A stretch of DNA of 64,000 nucleotides from JAKOQB01 sp036824465. GTDB taxonomy: Bacteria > Pseudomonadota > Gammaproteobacteria > Burkholderiales > Burkholderiaceae_F. The DNA is taken from positions 27,052 through 91,051 of the forward strand of contig DAITAC010000005.1 in assembly GCA_036824465.1 (NCBI GenBank), read 5' to 3'. Shown piece after piece: positions 52,379-61,305 of the stretch (its first letter is position 1; every line of letters begins with the position of its first letter). The notes beneath the pieces were generated by a model. It searched no databases. It saw only the letters and a list, made by a program, of their open reading frames with translations, and was not told the DNA's origin. The translations under genes were made by a program, and so were the position numbers.

Positions 52379-53392
52379 ATGACCACCGACTCTCCGGTAT
52401 CACCGCACGCGGGCACCTGGATCTGCCAACGCGACGACGTTGCTGCGTGCCTGGCGCAGCCCGTCGCTGCAACGATCGATGAGCTCGGTGTGATCGCGGT
52501 TGAAGGTACGGACGCGGCAGCTTTTCTGCACGCCCAACTCACCAACGATATCGCCAACCTCGACACGCGTCGGCTGCAGCTGAACGGCTACTGCTCTGCC
52601 AAGGGTCGTCTGTACGCGGTTTTCAACAACTGGCGCGATACCGAGGCGATCTACCTGCAGTTGCCGCGCGAAATCCTGCCTGCCGTCATGAAACGCCTGT
52701 CTATGTTCGTGCTCAGAGCGAAGGCCAGGTTGCGCGATGCGAGCAGCGAATGGACGAGCATGGCAGTGATCGGGCCCGGCAGCTCTTCCGCGTTGACGGG
52801 GATCACAGCCGAATTGCCTGATGTCGGCAGCAGCGCGCCGCTTGCCGCCGGCGGGCGGCTTGCGCGGCTCCCCGCATCACCTCAGGTGGGCGAACGATTC
52901 CTGCTGCTGACGCGGGCGCCGGTTTCAACTGAACTGATCAAATCCCTGGCCGCGTTAAGAAACGTGCCGAGCGGCGTTTTCTGGTGGTCCCAGATCGATG
53001 CAGCAATTCCTTCAGTGTTTGCAGCGACGCAGGAGAAGTTCGTGCCGCAGATGATCAATCTGGAAGTGCTGGGCGGTGTGAACTTCAGGAAGGGATGCTA
53101 TCCGGGCCAGGAAGTGGTCGCTCGCAGCCAGTACCTTGGCAAGCTGAGGCGTCGGATGCAGATCGGTCACACCGACGCAGCGGCGTGTGCGGGCGCTGAC
53201 GTATTCGCCGCGCATGACGAGGCGCCGATCGGCACGATCGTGATGGCCGCATCGGCACCACAGGGCGGCATGGACGTCTTGTTCGAGTGTCCAGCCGAGC
53301 GCGCCGTCGGCGCATTGCACCTCGACAGTTCGTCGGGACCCGCACTGACACCGCGACCGCTGCCGTATGCTCTGGTCGATGTCACGGCCTAG
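52379..53392 (+). CDS. ygfZ: Folate-binding protein YgfZ (Fe-S cluster repair)
   Basis: Supports repair or assembly of some iron-sulfur proteins with tetrahydrofolate. GcvT-like fold; family signature NFRKGCYPGQEVVARSQYLG with the conserved Cys. LDTRRLQLNGYCSAKGRLYA and FLHAQLTNDI near the N-terminus. It has 337 residues. Divergent from mltG with overlapping control regions. Confidence 0.95.
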   Translation: MTTDSPVSPHAGTWICQRDDVAACLAQPVAATIDELGVIAVEGTDAAAFLHAQLTNDIANLDTRRLQLNGYCSAKGRLYAVFNNWRDTEAIYLQLPREILPAVMKRLSMFVLRAKARLRDASSEWTSMAVIGPGSSSALTGITAELPDVGSSAPLAAGGRLARLPASPQVGERFLLLTRAPVSTELIKSLAALRNVPSGVFWWSQIDAAIPSVFAATQEKFVPQMINLEVLGGVNFRKGCYPGQEVVARSQYLGKLRRRMQIGHTDAAACAGADVFAAHDEAPIGTIVMAASAPQGGMDVLFECPAERAVGALHLDSSSGPALTPRPLPYALVDVTA

Positions 53393-53419
53393 CATTCTTG
53401 TTCATGCACCACGCATTCG

Positions 53420-53704
53420 ATGCAGCACTGGTACGTCTACTACAAGTTGCCGCGCGCGCAGTTATCTGCGGTTGCCGCGCGCGTTGACGCCATGCTCAAT
53501 GTGATCGCTACGACCACATCGGTACGCGGACGGTTGCTCAAGCGAGATGATGCCGATGCACAGCACGTGACGTTGATGGAACAGTACGACGACATCGCGG
53601 ATCCAGCGACATTTGCGGCGGCGCACGCCAACGCGGTGCGAAGTTCCGGCCTGACGGCCGAACTGATTGCGCAGCGGCACGTTGAGCGCTTCGAGGATCT
53701 TTGA
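53420..53704 (+). CDS. DUF4936 family protein
   Basis: Small protein of 94 residues, MQHWYVYYKLPRAQLSAV ... LMEQYDDIADPATFAAAHA. Matches DUF4936, mostly betaproteobacterial and commonly next to ygfZ and NRDE genes. Ferredoxin-like dimer fold probable. Function unknown. Confidence 0.85.
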   Translation: MQHWYVYYKLPRAQLSAVAARVDAMLNVIATTTSVRGRLLKRDDADAQHVTLMEQYDDIADPATFAAAHANAVRSSGLTAELIAQRHVERFEDL

Positions 53705-54541
53705 ATGTGCCTGGCCGTCATCTCGTGGCAGTCCCATCCCGAGTTTCCGCTCGTGATCGCGGCGAATCGCGACGAGTTCTACACGCGCAGCTCGCGCGCC
53801 GCGGCATGGTGGGGACAGAACGTCTCGCTGCTCGCCGGCCGCGATGAAGAGGCCGGCGGCTCCTGGTTCGGCATCAACCGCCGTGGGCGCTTCGCACTGC
53901 TGACCAACGTGCGCTCGCCTGCGGAACGCAATCCGCACGCGCCTTCGCGTGGCGCTGTGGTGCTGGCATCATTGCAGTCGCATGAAGCGATCGGCGATTG
54001 GCTGCGCGATCTCGCGCCGCGCGCACAGGTGTTCAACGGCTTCAACCTGTTGCTGGGCGATCCACTGGCGGTCGGCCTGCGACAACCCGCAGAAATGCAC
54101 TACTACTCCAATCGCCTGACGGCCGAGACCACCCTGCTTCGGCCCGGCGTCTATGGACTTTCGAACGGATTCCTCGATTCGCCGTGGCCGAAGGTCACAC
54201 GCACGGTGAGTCGATTTGCGACCCAGATCGCGCAGAAGGTCGACGTCGAGGCGATACTGACGATGATGGCTGATCGCTCCGTGGCGCGCGACCGCGAATT
54301 GCCATCGACCGGTGTGCCGATGGACTGGGAGCGTGCATTGTCGGCAGTTCAGATCCGCGCCAACGGTTATGGCACGCGCTCAACCACTGTTCTGACGGTG
54401 CGCGCTGATGCTGTGGCGAATTTCGTCGAACGCTCGTTTGATCCCGCAGCGCCGGACCAGTACACCGACCGCTGCTTCGAATTCACCATCGGTGCCGGGC
54501 ATCGCGTCTCCTCGAGCCTCGGCGGACCACGCACCAAGTAG
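53705..54541 (+). CDS. NRDE family protein (TANGO2-like)
   Basis: It has 278 residues beginning MCLAVISWQSHPEFPLVIAA with the eponymous NRDE motif (ANRDEFYTR), an Ntn-hydrolase-like N-terminal Cys, GGSWFGINRRGRFALLTNVR and GLSNGFLDSPWPKV. Bacterial relatives of human TANGO2, implicated in heme and lipid handling; exact reaction unknown. It begins 0 nt after the DUF4936 stop. Confidence 0.9.
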   Translation: MCLAVISWQSHPEFPLVIAANRDEFYTRSSRAAAWWGQNVSLLAGRDEEAGGSWFGINRRGRFALLTNVRSPAERNPHAPSRGAVVLASLQSHEAIGDWLRDLAPRAQVFNGFNLLLGDPLAVGLRQPAEMHYYSNRLTAETTLLRPGVYGLSNGFLDSPWPKVTRTVSRFATQIAQKVDVEAILTMMADRSVARDRELPSTGVPMDWERALSAVQIRANGYGTRSTTVLTVRADAVANFVERSFDPAAPDQYTDRCFEFTIGAGHRVSSSLGGPRTK

Positions 54542-54554
54542 CGGCCGGCGATTA

Positions 54555-55010
54555 CTAAAGCGCGCGTCGCATGGTGATATGCGGAATCCCGGCATCATCG
54601 TACGGCTCGCCTTCCTCGAAGAAGCCAAACCGTCGATAAAACGCGATCGCGTGTGTCTGCGCGCTGAGCACCGCGCATGCGTGACCACGCTCGCGCGCCG
54701 CCTGCAACATCACGCTCAGCAACGCCGAGCCAACGCCCGATCCGCGCGCTTCCCGCGCAACGGCAATGCGGCCGATATGACCATCCGGGAGCAGGCGGGC
54801 GGTGCCGACCACGCGTCCGCTGGCGCGCGCGACCGCGTGCAGTGATTGCGCGTCCCACTCGTCGACTTCGAGCTCCGGCGGAACCCTCTGCTCGTCGACG
54901 AAAACCGCCCAGCGAATGGGCAGCGCCTCGGAACGCAGGCGGTCCCAGTCGCCGAGTTCGATCTTCGGCTCAACGCGCTCCAGCGCTTTCATTTGGCGCA
55001 CGGTGTTCAT
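54555..55010 (-). CDS. GNAT-family N-acetyltransferase
   Basis: ElaA/YjcF-like: IRWAVFVDEQRVPPELEVDE, GTARLLPDGHIGRIAV, acetyl-CoA loop AREARGSGVGSALL and FYRRFGFFEEGEPYDDAGIP. About 151 residues from ATG 55010; ATG 54992 is an alternative. Both starts lie inside the thioesterase gene upstream (overlap 41 or 23 nt). Substrate unknown. Confidence 0.88.
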   Translation of the reverse strand: MNTVRQMKALERVEPKIELGDWDRLRSEALPIRWAVFVDEQRVPPELEVDEWDAQSLHAVARASGRVVGTARLLPDGHIGRIAVAREARGSGVGSALLSVMLQAARERGHACAVLSAQTHAIAFYRRFGFFEEGEPYDDAGIPHITMRRAL

Positions 55011-55428
55011 AATCTCTGATCGCATCGCGCAGCACAGGCGACCACGGTGCGGCACGGTGGCTGGCCGGGTCGACGTTGACATAGACGAGTTCGGCGTCGA
55101 TCAGGGGAGTCGTGAACTCGCCTTTGCGAAAAATGCTGACCGCGAAATCCAGACTGCTCCGCCCTAACCGCATGGTCCGGCCGCATACTTCAAGCTCATC
55201 GTCGTAACGCGCCGGCGCGTGGTACTCGATCGTGATCTTGCGCGCGAAGGTATCGCCGCCCAGTTTCAGGAATTCATCCGGATAACGCAATCCGATCGCG
55301 CGCCAGTACTCGGTCAGGCAGACGTCGCAGTAGGTCAGGTAGTGACCGTTGAATACGACACTCTGCATGTCGACCTCCGCCCATCTCACCCGCAACGCGA
55401 TCCGGTGCCGGAAGTCCTCGTAAGCCAT
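54970..55428 (-). CDS. 4-hydroxybenzoyl-CoA thioesterase-like protein (YbgC/FadM type)
   Basis: Hotdog thioesterase, 152 residues. VRWAEVDMQSVVFNGHYLTY holds the catalytic Asp (usually AEVDxxGVVxxxxY), then YWRAIGLRYPDEF and RLGRSSLDFAVSIFRKGEF. Likely hydrolyses acyl-CoA. It follows the M16 peptidase gene with a 12-nt gap. Confidence 0.9.
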   Translation of the reverse strand: MAYEDFRHRIALRVRWAEVDMQSVVFNGHYLTYCDVCLTEYWRAIGLRYPDEFLKLGGDTFARKITIEYHAPARYDDELEVCGRTMRLGRSSLDFAVSIFRKGEFTTPLIDAELVYVNVDPASHRAAPWSPVLRDAIRDYEHRAPNESAGAR

Positions 55429-55440
55429 GGTGCCCCCGGT

Positions 55441-58152
55441 CTACTTCGCGCCCTTGGCGGCGTCGCCGCCAATCACGATGACCATCTTGTCGACCGCGAC
55501 GTACTTGCGAAAGGCGGCATTGACCTGGTCCAGCGTCAGCGCATTGATTCGGTCCTCGATTTGTTTTTCGAATGCGAAAGTGCGGCCGGCGTCAAGGAAT
55601 CGCACCCAGCTGCCGGCGAGAGAACCGTCCTGCGCGCGTGATAACTCGCGATCGCGCAACAGGCCGCGCTTGGAATTCGTGAGTTCCTCCGCCAAGAAGC
55701 CCTCCCTGCGCGCGCGCTCGATCTCTTCCCGAATCGACTGCTCGACGCGTCCGATGTTCTGCGGCGCCGCGATGGCAACGAAGCCAAGCGTACCGGCGTT
55801 CGAGTGTGCATCGACGTTGACCCCGGTGCCGATCGAATAACTCAAGCCTTCTTTCTCACGAACGCGGTCCCAGAGCCGATTGGCGCCGGCGCCCGAACCG
55901 CCAAACATGTAGTTGGCCAGCAGCAGCGCGGGATACTCGGGGTGATCGTCGCGCATGTTGAGGGGGATGCGCGCACGGAAGACTGCATTCTCCTTGTCGG
56001 GCGTATTCAGCGCGAGTCGTGCGCCCTTGATGTCCGTGTACTCGCGCAGCACCCGTGCATACGGCGCCCGCGAAACCGAGCCGCCAAACACGTCACGCAG
56101 GGCTTTTTCCACTTCCGCGACGTCAAAATCGCCGACGACCGCGATGTCACCGCGCGCAGTGCCGAAAAAATCACGATGGAAGTTCTTCACGTCATCAACC
56201 GTGGTGCTGGTGACGGTCTCGATCCACTCCTCCGTTGAATACACATAGCGCGGATCGCCCTTGGGATACATATTGAACTGCCGTCGCAACAACTCAAAGG
56301 AGCGCTGTTCCGGATCGTTCTTGCCCTCCTCCGCGTCGACCAGCACTTCACGCTTCAGTTGCTCGAATTCCGCTGCCGGGAACGACGATTCGCGCAGCAG
56401 GTGTGCGGTGAGGCGCAGCGATTCGATCAGATTGGCACGATCGGTGCGAAAGCTCAGCACCCCACCCTGGATTTTCAGGCGGGTACGCTCGTCGGCAATC
56501 TGCTGTCGCGTGAGCCGAGTCGTGCCACGTGACAGCATGCCGTTAGCCAGTTGCGCTGCGGCCTCACGGCCGAACAGCGACTTCACGTCCCCCCATTTGA
56601 AATTCAGACTGACGTTGACCGTCTGACCCCGATTCGATTTGGGCAGCAATGCCACGTTGAGGTCGCCGATCTGCAGACGCTTCGTGCGGGCGTCGATGTT
56701 GGCTTGTGAGACGTCGAACGCCTCGCCTGCCTGCGCCATTGCGCGGGGCTTCAGGTCTTTCAGGACGGCCACCAACGGGGGCGCCGCCGGCACCTCGACA
56801 CGTTGTGGCGAGTCCTCGGGGAGGAATATGGCGACGGTGCGGTTGTCGCGTGTGAAATACCGCTGCGCCGCCGCCTGGACTGCGTCCTGAGCCACGGTCT
56901 GCATTGCATCGCGGAACTGGAAGAAGAGCCGCCAATCGCCGAGCGCCATGTACTCGGACAGTTGCACACCGATCGCCTGCGGATCGTTCAGCGCGCGCTC
57001 CGCCGATGTCTCCGACTGCCGACGTACGCGATCCATTTCGTCGGCGGCCGGCGGCGTCTGTCTCAGACTTCCTTCGACGAGCTCGACGATCTTCTCGCGT
57101 ACCGGCTCAACGGGTTGCCCCTTGCGCACCACTGCGCCAAACGCGATGAAGCCGGGGTCGTGCGTGGTCCAGCTGAAGCCGAACACCTGCGCGGCCATTC
57201 CGGTCTCGACCAACTGCTTGTGCAGCCGACCAGTGGGCGTGGCCCCGAGCACCTCGGTCGCAAACGCCAGCGCGCGTTTGTCAGGATGCAGTGCGGGCGG
57301 CCCCTTGTAGGCGACGACGACGAACTGCAGGTCGCCCTTGCGTCGCACCGTCACGCTGCGTTCACCGTCCTGGGTCGGCTCGACCGTCCACAGCACCGGC
57401 AGCTTGCGCGTCGGCCGCGCAATCGGGCCGAAGTACTGCGCAACCCATTGCAGTGCCCTGGAGGGGTCGAACTTGCCCGCAATCAGCAACACCGCGTTGT
57501 CGGGCTGATAGTAAGTGCGGTAGAAGGCCTGCAGGTTCTCGATAGCGACGTTCTCGATGTCGCTGCGATTGCCGATCGGCAGCTTCCCATAGTTGTGCCA
57601 GTCGTACATCACCGCGGTCAGCCGCTTGAAGAGGACGTTGCCGGGATCGTTTTCGCCGCTTTCGTACTCGTTCCGCACCACTGTCATCTCGGAATCGAGG
57701 TCCTTCCTGGCGATGAACGAGTTCACCATGCGGTCGGCCTCGGTCTCGATGGCCCAGCGCAGATCCTCGTCGTTGGCGTTGAACGCTTCGAAGTAGTTGG
57801 TGCGGTCAAAGCTGGTCGTCCCATTGATCTGGAAGCCGCGTTTCTTGAACTGTTCCCAGATCAGTGGATTCTTCGGCGTGCCCTTGAACAGCATGTGCTC
57901 GAGCAGATGCGCCATGCCGGTTTCGCCGTAGCTCTCGTGACGGGAACCGACCAGGTAGGTCACGTTGACCGTGATGGTCGGCTTCGACGCATCCGGGTTA
58001 AGCAGCACCCGCAGGCCGTTATCGAGCCGGTACTCGGTGATGCCTTCGAATTCCGTCATGCGTTGCATGCCGGCCGGCAGCGCGGACTGTGCTGCCGCGA
58101 GCTGCGCCAGCACGAGCCAAACCAGGGGGAGAAAGCGACGCAAGGTCAGCAT
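55441..58152 (-). CDS. Exported M16 (pitrilysin-type) zinc metallopeptidase
   Basis: It has 903 residues. Signal peptide MLTLRRFLPLVWLVLAQLAA. The N-terminal M16 domain has the inverted zinc motif HLLEHMLFKGT and downstream Glu in VVRNEYESGEN; the second half (from about residue 490) is a second, non-catalytic M16 pair with the RDELSRAQDG-like end region. Periplasmic oligopeptidase by family. ATG 58152 was chosen because it starts the signal peptide; a further in-frame ATG at 58197 exists. Confidence 0.93.
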   Translation of the reverse strand: MLTLRRFLPLVWLVLAQLAAAQSALPAGMQRMTEFEGITEYRLDNGLRVLLNPDASKPTITVNVTYLVGSRHESYGETGMAHLLEHMLFKGTPKNPLIWEQFKKRGFQINGTTSFDRTNYFEAFNANDEDLRWAIETEADRMVNSFIARKDLDSEMTVVRNEYESGENDPGNVLFKRLTAVMYDWHNYGKLPIGNRSDIENVAIENLQAFYRTYYQPDNAVLLIAGKFDPSRALQWVAQYFGPIARPTRKLPVLWTVEPTQDGERSVTVRRKGDLQFVVVAYKGPPALHPDKRALAFATEVLGATPTGRLHKQLVETGMAAQVFGFSWTTHDPGFIAFGAVVRKGQPVEPVREKIVELVEGSLRQTPPAADEMDRVRRQSETSAERALNDPQAIGVQLSEYMALGDWRLFFQFRDAMQTVAQDAVQAAAQRYFTRDNRTVAIFLPEDSPQRVEVPAAPPLVAVLKDLKPRAMAQAGEAFDVSQANIDARTKRLQIGDLNVALLPKSNRGQTVNVSLNFKWGDVKSLFGREAAAQLANGMLSRGTTRLTRQQIADERTRLKIQGGVLSFRTDRANLIESLRLTAHLLRESSFPAAEFEQLKREVLVDAEEGKNDPEQRSFELLRRQFNMYPKGDPRYVYSTEEWIETVTSTTVDDVKNFHRDFFGTARGDIAVVGDFDVAEVEKALRDVFGGSVSRAPYARVLREYTDIKGARLALNTPDKENAVFRARIPLNMRDDHPEYPALLLANYMFGGSGAGANRLWDRVREKEGLSYSIGTGVNVDAHSNAGTLGFVAIAAPQNIGRVEQSIREEIERARREGFLAEELTNSKRGLLRDRELSRAQDGSLAGSWVRFLDAGRTFAFEKQIEDRINALTLDQVNAAFRKYVAVDKMVIVIGGDAAKGAK

Positions 58153-58224
58153 GTGGAGATCCTGCACAAAAGTGAGCGTACGATCGGCCGGCCGCAACGC
58201 GGCGCGGATTCTGCCATGCGCGAT

Positions 58225-59124
58225 TCAAGCGCAAAGCAGGAATTCGCGAATACGCAATGCGACCAACTGCGGTTCTTCGTGGATGAGCCAGTGGGTTGCG
58301 TTGGGCAGCCGTTCGACCGTCAGCTGCGGGATCAGTTCATCCAGACCGTGGAGCAGCGCCGGAAGCAGCGCTTGATCGGCCATGCCCCAGAGCACCAGCG
58401 TCGGCACCCGCACGATGAAATCGGCGGCGTCAAGTTTCAGTTTGGCAGCGCCCGGATCGCCGGGTGTCGGCGGATAGAGCGGCGAAGCACGGTAGTAATT
58501 CAACCCCCCCTCGATCCCGCGCGCCCAAACCGCGCGGTAGCGTTGCCGTCGCTCCGTGGTCATCCAGGGACGATCGGGACGCTGCATTCTGTCGAAGAAT
58601 CCCTGGAGTCGGGCAAAGTTGTTTTCGGCCAGCAAAGCGCCCGCATCGGGCGCGCGCAGCCAGTTCATGTAGCTGCTTGCAGCCTGCTGCGCCGGATTGC
58701 ACGCCAACTCGCGCGCGAACGGCACCGGATGCGGTGAGTTCAGCATCACGAGACGCCGAACGCGGCTCGGCAACGCGATCGCAACATTCCATGCAACCGC
58801 CCCACCCCAGTCGTGGCCGACCAGATCAAAGGAGTCGTAACCAAGCTGTTCCGCCAGCGCGGTGACATCGCGCATGACCTCGTGCGCGCGATACGCGGCA
58901 ACGTTGTCCGGCATGCTGGACAGGTTGAATCCGCGCAGATCAGGCGCCACGGCGAAGAATTCCTCACCGAGACTTGGAAGAACGTCCTCCCACGCTCCCC
59001 AGTGCTCCGGAAAGCCGTGCAGCAGCAGGACCAGCGGCGCGCCCGGAACGCCGCTCGACGCGTAGTGCAGCGAGATCCCGTTTGGCAGGCGAGCGTACTG
59101 TCCATTCGCTATCACCGCCGTCAT
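58225..59124 (-). CDS. Alpha/beta hydrolase, epoxide hydrolase-like
   Basis: It has 299 residues. Oxyanion motif LLLHGFPEHWGAWEDVL, nucleophile Asp in LVGHDWGGAVAWNVA, and His in NATHWLIHEEP, with Asp in GMADQALL. The Asp nucleophile in GHDWGG is typical of epoxide hydrolases and haloacetate dehalogenases. Start overlaps the SDR stop by 4 nt, so they are co-translated. Confidence 0.88.
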   Translation of the reverse strand: MTAVIANGQYARLPNGISLHYASSGVPGAPLVLLLHGFPEHWGAWEDVLPSLGEEFFAVAPDLRGFNLSSMPDNVAAYRAHEVMRDVTALAEQLGYDSFDLVGHDWGGAVAWNVAIALPSRVRRLVMLNSPHPVPFARELACNPAQQAASSYMNWLRAPDAGALLAENNFARLQGFFDRMQRPDRPWMTTERRQRYRAVWARGIEGGLNYYRASPLYPPTPGDPGAAKLKLDAADFIVRVPTLVLWGMADQALLPALLHGLDELIPQLTVERLPNATHWLIHEEPQLVALRIREFLLCA

Positions 59125-60005
59125 GCGTTGCCAGTCGGCCGCGTCGCCGGATTGGACGCGTACGGATCCGCCGGAATGCCGCCTGCAGCAATCGACGCCA
59201 AGCGCGCCTCGACGGCCGTCATGATCTTCGGATGCGTGAACACGTAGAACCGGTTGCCGCGGATGGCATCAAACGTCAGTTGCGCGACTTCCTCGGCTGT
59301 CCTCTTCCCTGAGGAGACCGCCTTCTCGATATTCGCCTGCGCCATCCGCTGTGACGCCGTCGGTGGCAGGTTGGACGCGAGCTCGGTGGGACGGTTGCGG
59401 TGCGACTGCGCGATGCCCGTCGGCACGAACGCAGGACACAGCACCGACACACCGATCGTCGAGCGCACCAGCGCCAGGTCATGGAACAGTGTCTCTGTCA
59501 GCGCCACCACGGCATGCTTCGAAACGTTGTAGACCCCCATCAGGGGCGGACACAGCAATCCGGCAATCGATGCCGTGTTGACGATGTGTCCAGGCTCGCC
59601 GCGCGCGTTGGCTTCGATCATCCGCGGCACGAAGTGACGGATCCCATGCACCACGCCCATCAGGTTCACACCCAGCACCCATTGCCAATCGCGTTCGTCG
59701 CTTTCCCACAGGAATCCGCCGCCGCCCACCCCTGCGTTGTTGAAGAGAAGGTGTGCAGCACCATATTCGGCGAACGTGCGGTCGGCGAACGACTTGACCT
59801 GATCTGAATCGGCAACGTCAACCACCCCGGTCATCACGTGCGCGCCGGCGCGTCGCAATTCCTCCGCCGTCTCCGCCAGCGCGTCGCTCTGAATGTCGGC
59901 CAGCGCCAACCGCATGCCGAGCCGATGCCCGATGCGCGCGAACTCGCGGCCGAAGCCGCTGCCCGCGCCGGTGATGACTGCCACCCTGCCCTTGAAATCC
60001 TGCAT
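59121..60005 (-). CDS. Short-chain dehydrogenase/reductase
   Basis: Classical SDR, 294 residues: VITGAGSGFGREFARIG, FNNAGVGGGG, Ser in IVNTASIAGLL and catalytic YNVSKHAVVALTE. ADIQ after strand 2 suggests NAD(H) (acidic residue). A 40-residue C-terminal extension (THPKIMTAVEARLAS onward). Part of the acyl-type minus operon; substrate unknown. Confidence 0.9.
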   Translation of the reverse strand: MQDFKGRVAVITGAGSGFGREFARIGHRLGMRLALADIQSDALAETAEELRRAGAHVMTGVVDVADSDQVKSFADRTFAEYGAAHLLFNNAGVGGGGFLWESDERDWQWVLGVNLMGVVHGIRHFVPRMIEANARGEPGHIVNTASIAGLLCPPLMGVYNVSKHAVVALTETLFHDLALVRSTIGVSVLCPAFVPTGIAQSHRNRPTELASNLPPTASQRMAQANIEKAVSSGKRTAEEVAQLTFDAIRGNRFYVFTHPKIMTAVEARLASIAAGGIPADPYASNPATRPTGNA

Positions 60006-60016
60006 ACGTTTGTTTC

Positions 60017-60433
60017 CTAGAGGCGCTGCCCAGCCTCGCGACGGTTGAGAAATTTGATCGTCCCCAGCGCCTTGGCGACCAGCTGTTGCGCTTCATCGCG
60101 CAATTCGGCCTCGCAATAGGCCATCGTGGTCGATCGGTGCAGCACGCGGCCACTTGCAACGACGCGGCCGCGCGCCGGCCGGAAGAAGCTCGTCTTCATT
60201 TCCACCGTCACGCTGCCGACATCGGCGGCAAGCTCAGCGTCCACCAGCGACTTCCCCGCACGCGCCATTGCCACGTCAAGCAGTGACATCACCACCCCAC
60301 CATGGCCCACACCCCAGCTGTTCATATGCCGCTCGGCGAGATCCAACGTGATCTCGGCCTCGCCATTTCCCGCGCGCACCAGATGCGCGCCCAGGTCGCG
60401 CATGAACGGAATGGTTTCGAGATCCGAAAGCAT
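60017..60433 (-). CDS. PaaI-like hotdog thioesterase
   Basis: Acyl-CoA thioesterase fold, 138 residues from MLSDLETIPFMRDLGAHLV. Motif HMNSWGVGHGGVVMSLLDVA (Gly-Gly-His-type region), SVTVEMKTSFFRPARGRVVA. It lies 11 nt before the SDR below it and 13 nt after the SDR above. Confidence 0.88.
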   Translation of the reverse strand: MLSDLETIPFMRDLGAHLVRAGNGEAEITLDLAERHMNSWGVGHGGVVMSLLDVAMARAGKSLVDAELAADVGSVTVEMKTSFFRPARGRVVASGRVLHRSTTMAYCEAELRDEAQQLVAKALGTIKFLNRREAGQRL

Positions 60434-60446
60434 CGGCGCGCGCAGG

Positions 60447-61226
60447 TCAGACCGCGGTGACCCCGCCATCGACCGCGAGGACCTGGCCGGTGATGTGGCG
60501 CCCGGCGTCGGAGGCAAACAGAAGTGCGGCGCCTTTCAGATCCTCATCACCGCCAATGCGCTGCAGCGGGGCGTGCTTCGCCAGCGTGTCGGCGCCGATC
60601 TGCTGCAGCACGCCCCTCGTCATCTTTGACGGAAAGAATCCGGGTGCGATTGCGTTGACGTTGATGCCATATGGTCCCCACTCGCCTGCCAGCGCGCGTG
60701 TGAAGTTGATCAACGCGCCCTTGCTGGTGTTGTATGCCAATGTCTTCATCGTGCCCGGCGCATTGCCGCGCAGCCCGGCGATTGATGCGACGATCACGAT
60801 GCGGCCCGACCGGCGCGGAATCATCGAACGCTTGCCGATTGCCTGTGCAAGCAGAAACGTGCCGCGCACGTTCAGGTTCATCACCTTGTCCCACGCTTCG
60901 AGCGGATGATCCTCGGCGGCCGCGCCCCAGGTCGCGCCGGCATTGTTGATCAGGATATCGACGTGGCCAAGTCGCGCCAGCGCTTCATCGACGAGCCGCG
61001 CGATGTCATCGGGCTGCGCCGCATCGGCCGCGATCCAGCTGGCATCGACGCCGCCCGCCTTGAGCCTCGTCGTCGCGTCCTGAAGCTCGTCGCTCTTGCG
61101 CGACGTGAGCACCAGGCGTGCGCCCATCTCACCGAGCGCCTCGGCGATCTGCAGCCCCAGCCCGCGGGATCCGCCGGTGACAAGCGCGGTGCGGCCCGTG
61201 AGGTCGAACAGTTTCCGGACAGACAT
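60447..61226 (-). CDS. SDR family oxidoreductase (FabG-like)
   Basis: It has 259 residues. VTGGSRGLGLQIAEALGEMG, INNAGATWG, Ser in IVASIAGLRGNAPG, catalytic YNTSKGALINFTRAL, C-terminus ITGQVLAVDGGVTAV. A gluconate/3-oxoacyl-type reductase by family. Its two ends are what the SDR remnant after def resembles. Confidence 0.9.
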   Translation of the reverse strand: MSVRKLFDLTGRTALVTGGSRGLGLQIAEALGEMGARLVLTSRKSDELQDATTRLKAGGVDASWIAADAAQPDDIARLVDEALARLGHVDILINNAGATWGAAAEDHPLEAWDKVMNLNVRGTFLLAQAIGKRSMIPRRSGRIVIVASIAGLRGNAPGTMKTLAYNTSKGALINFTRALAGEWGPYGINVNAIAPGFFPSKMTRGVLQQIGADTLAKHAPLQRIGGDEDLKGAALLFASDAGRHITGQVLAVDGGVTAV

Positions 61227-61305
61227 GGCTTCCCCGTTGTCTTGCTTGATTGCGCCGGGCGGCCGTGAACGGTATCAGAACGCTGGCGGCTTTGAATCCA
61301 GGCGA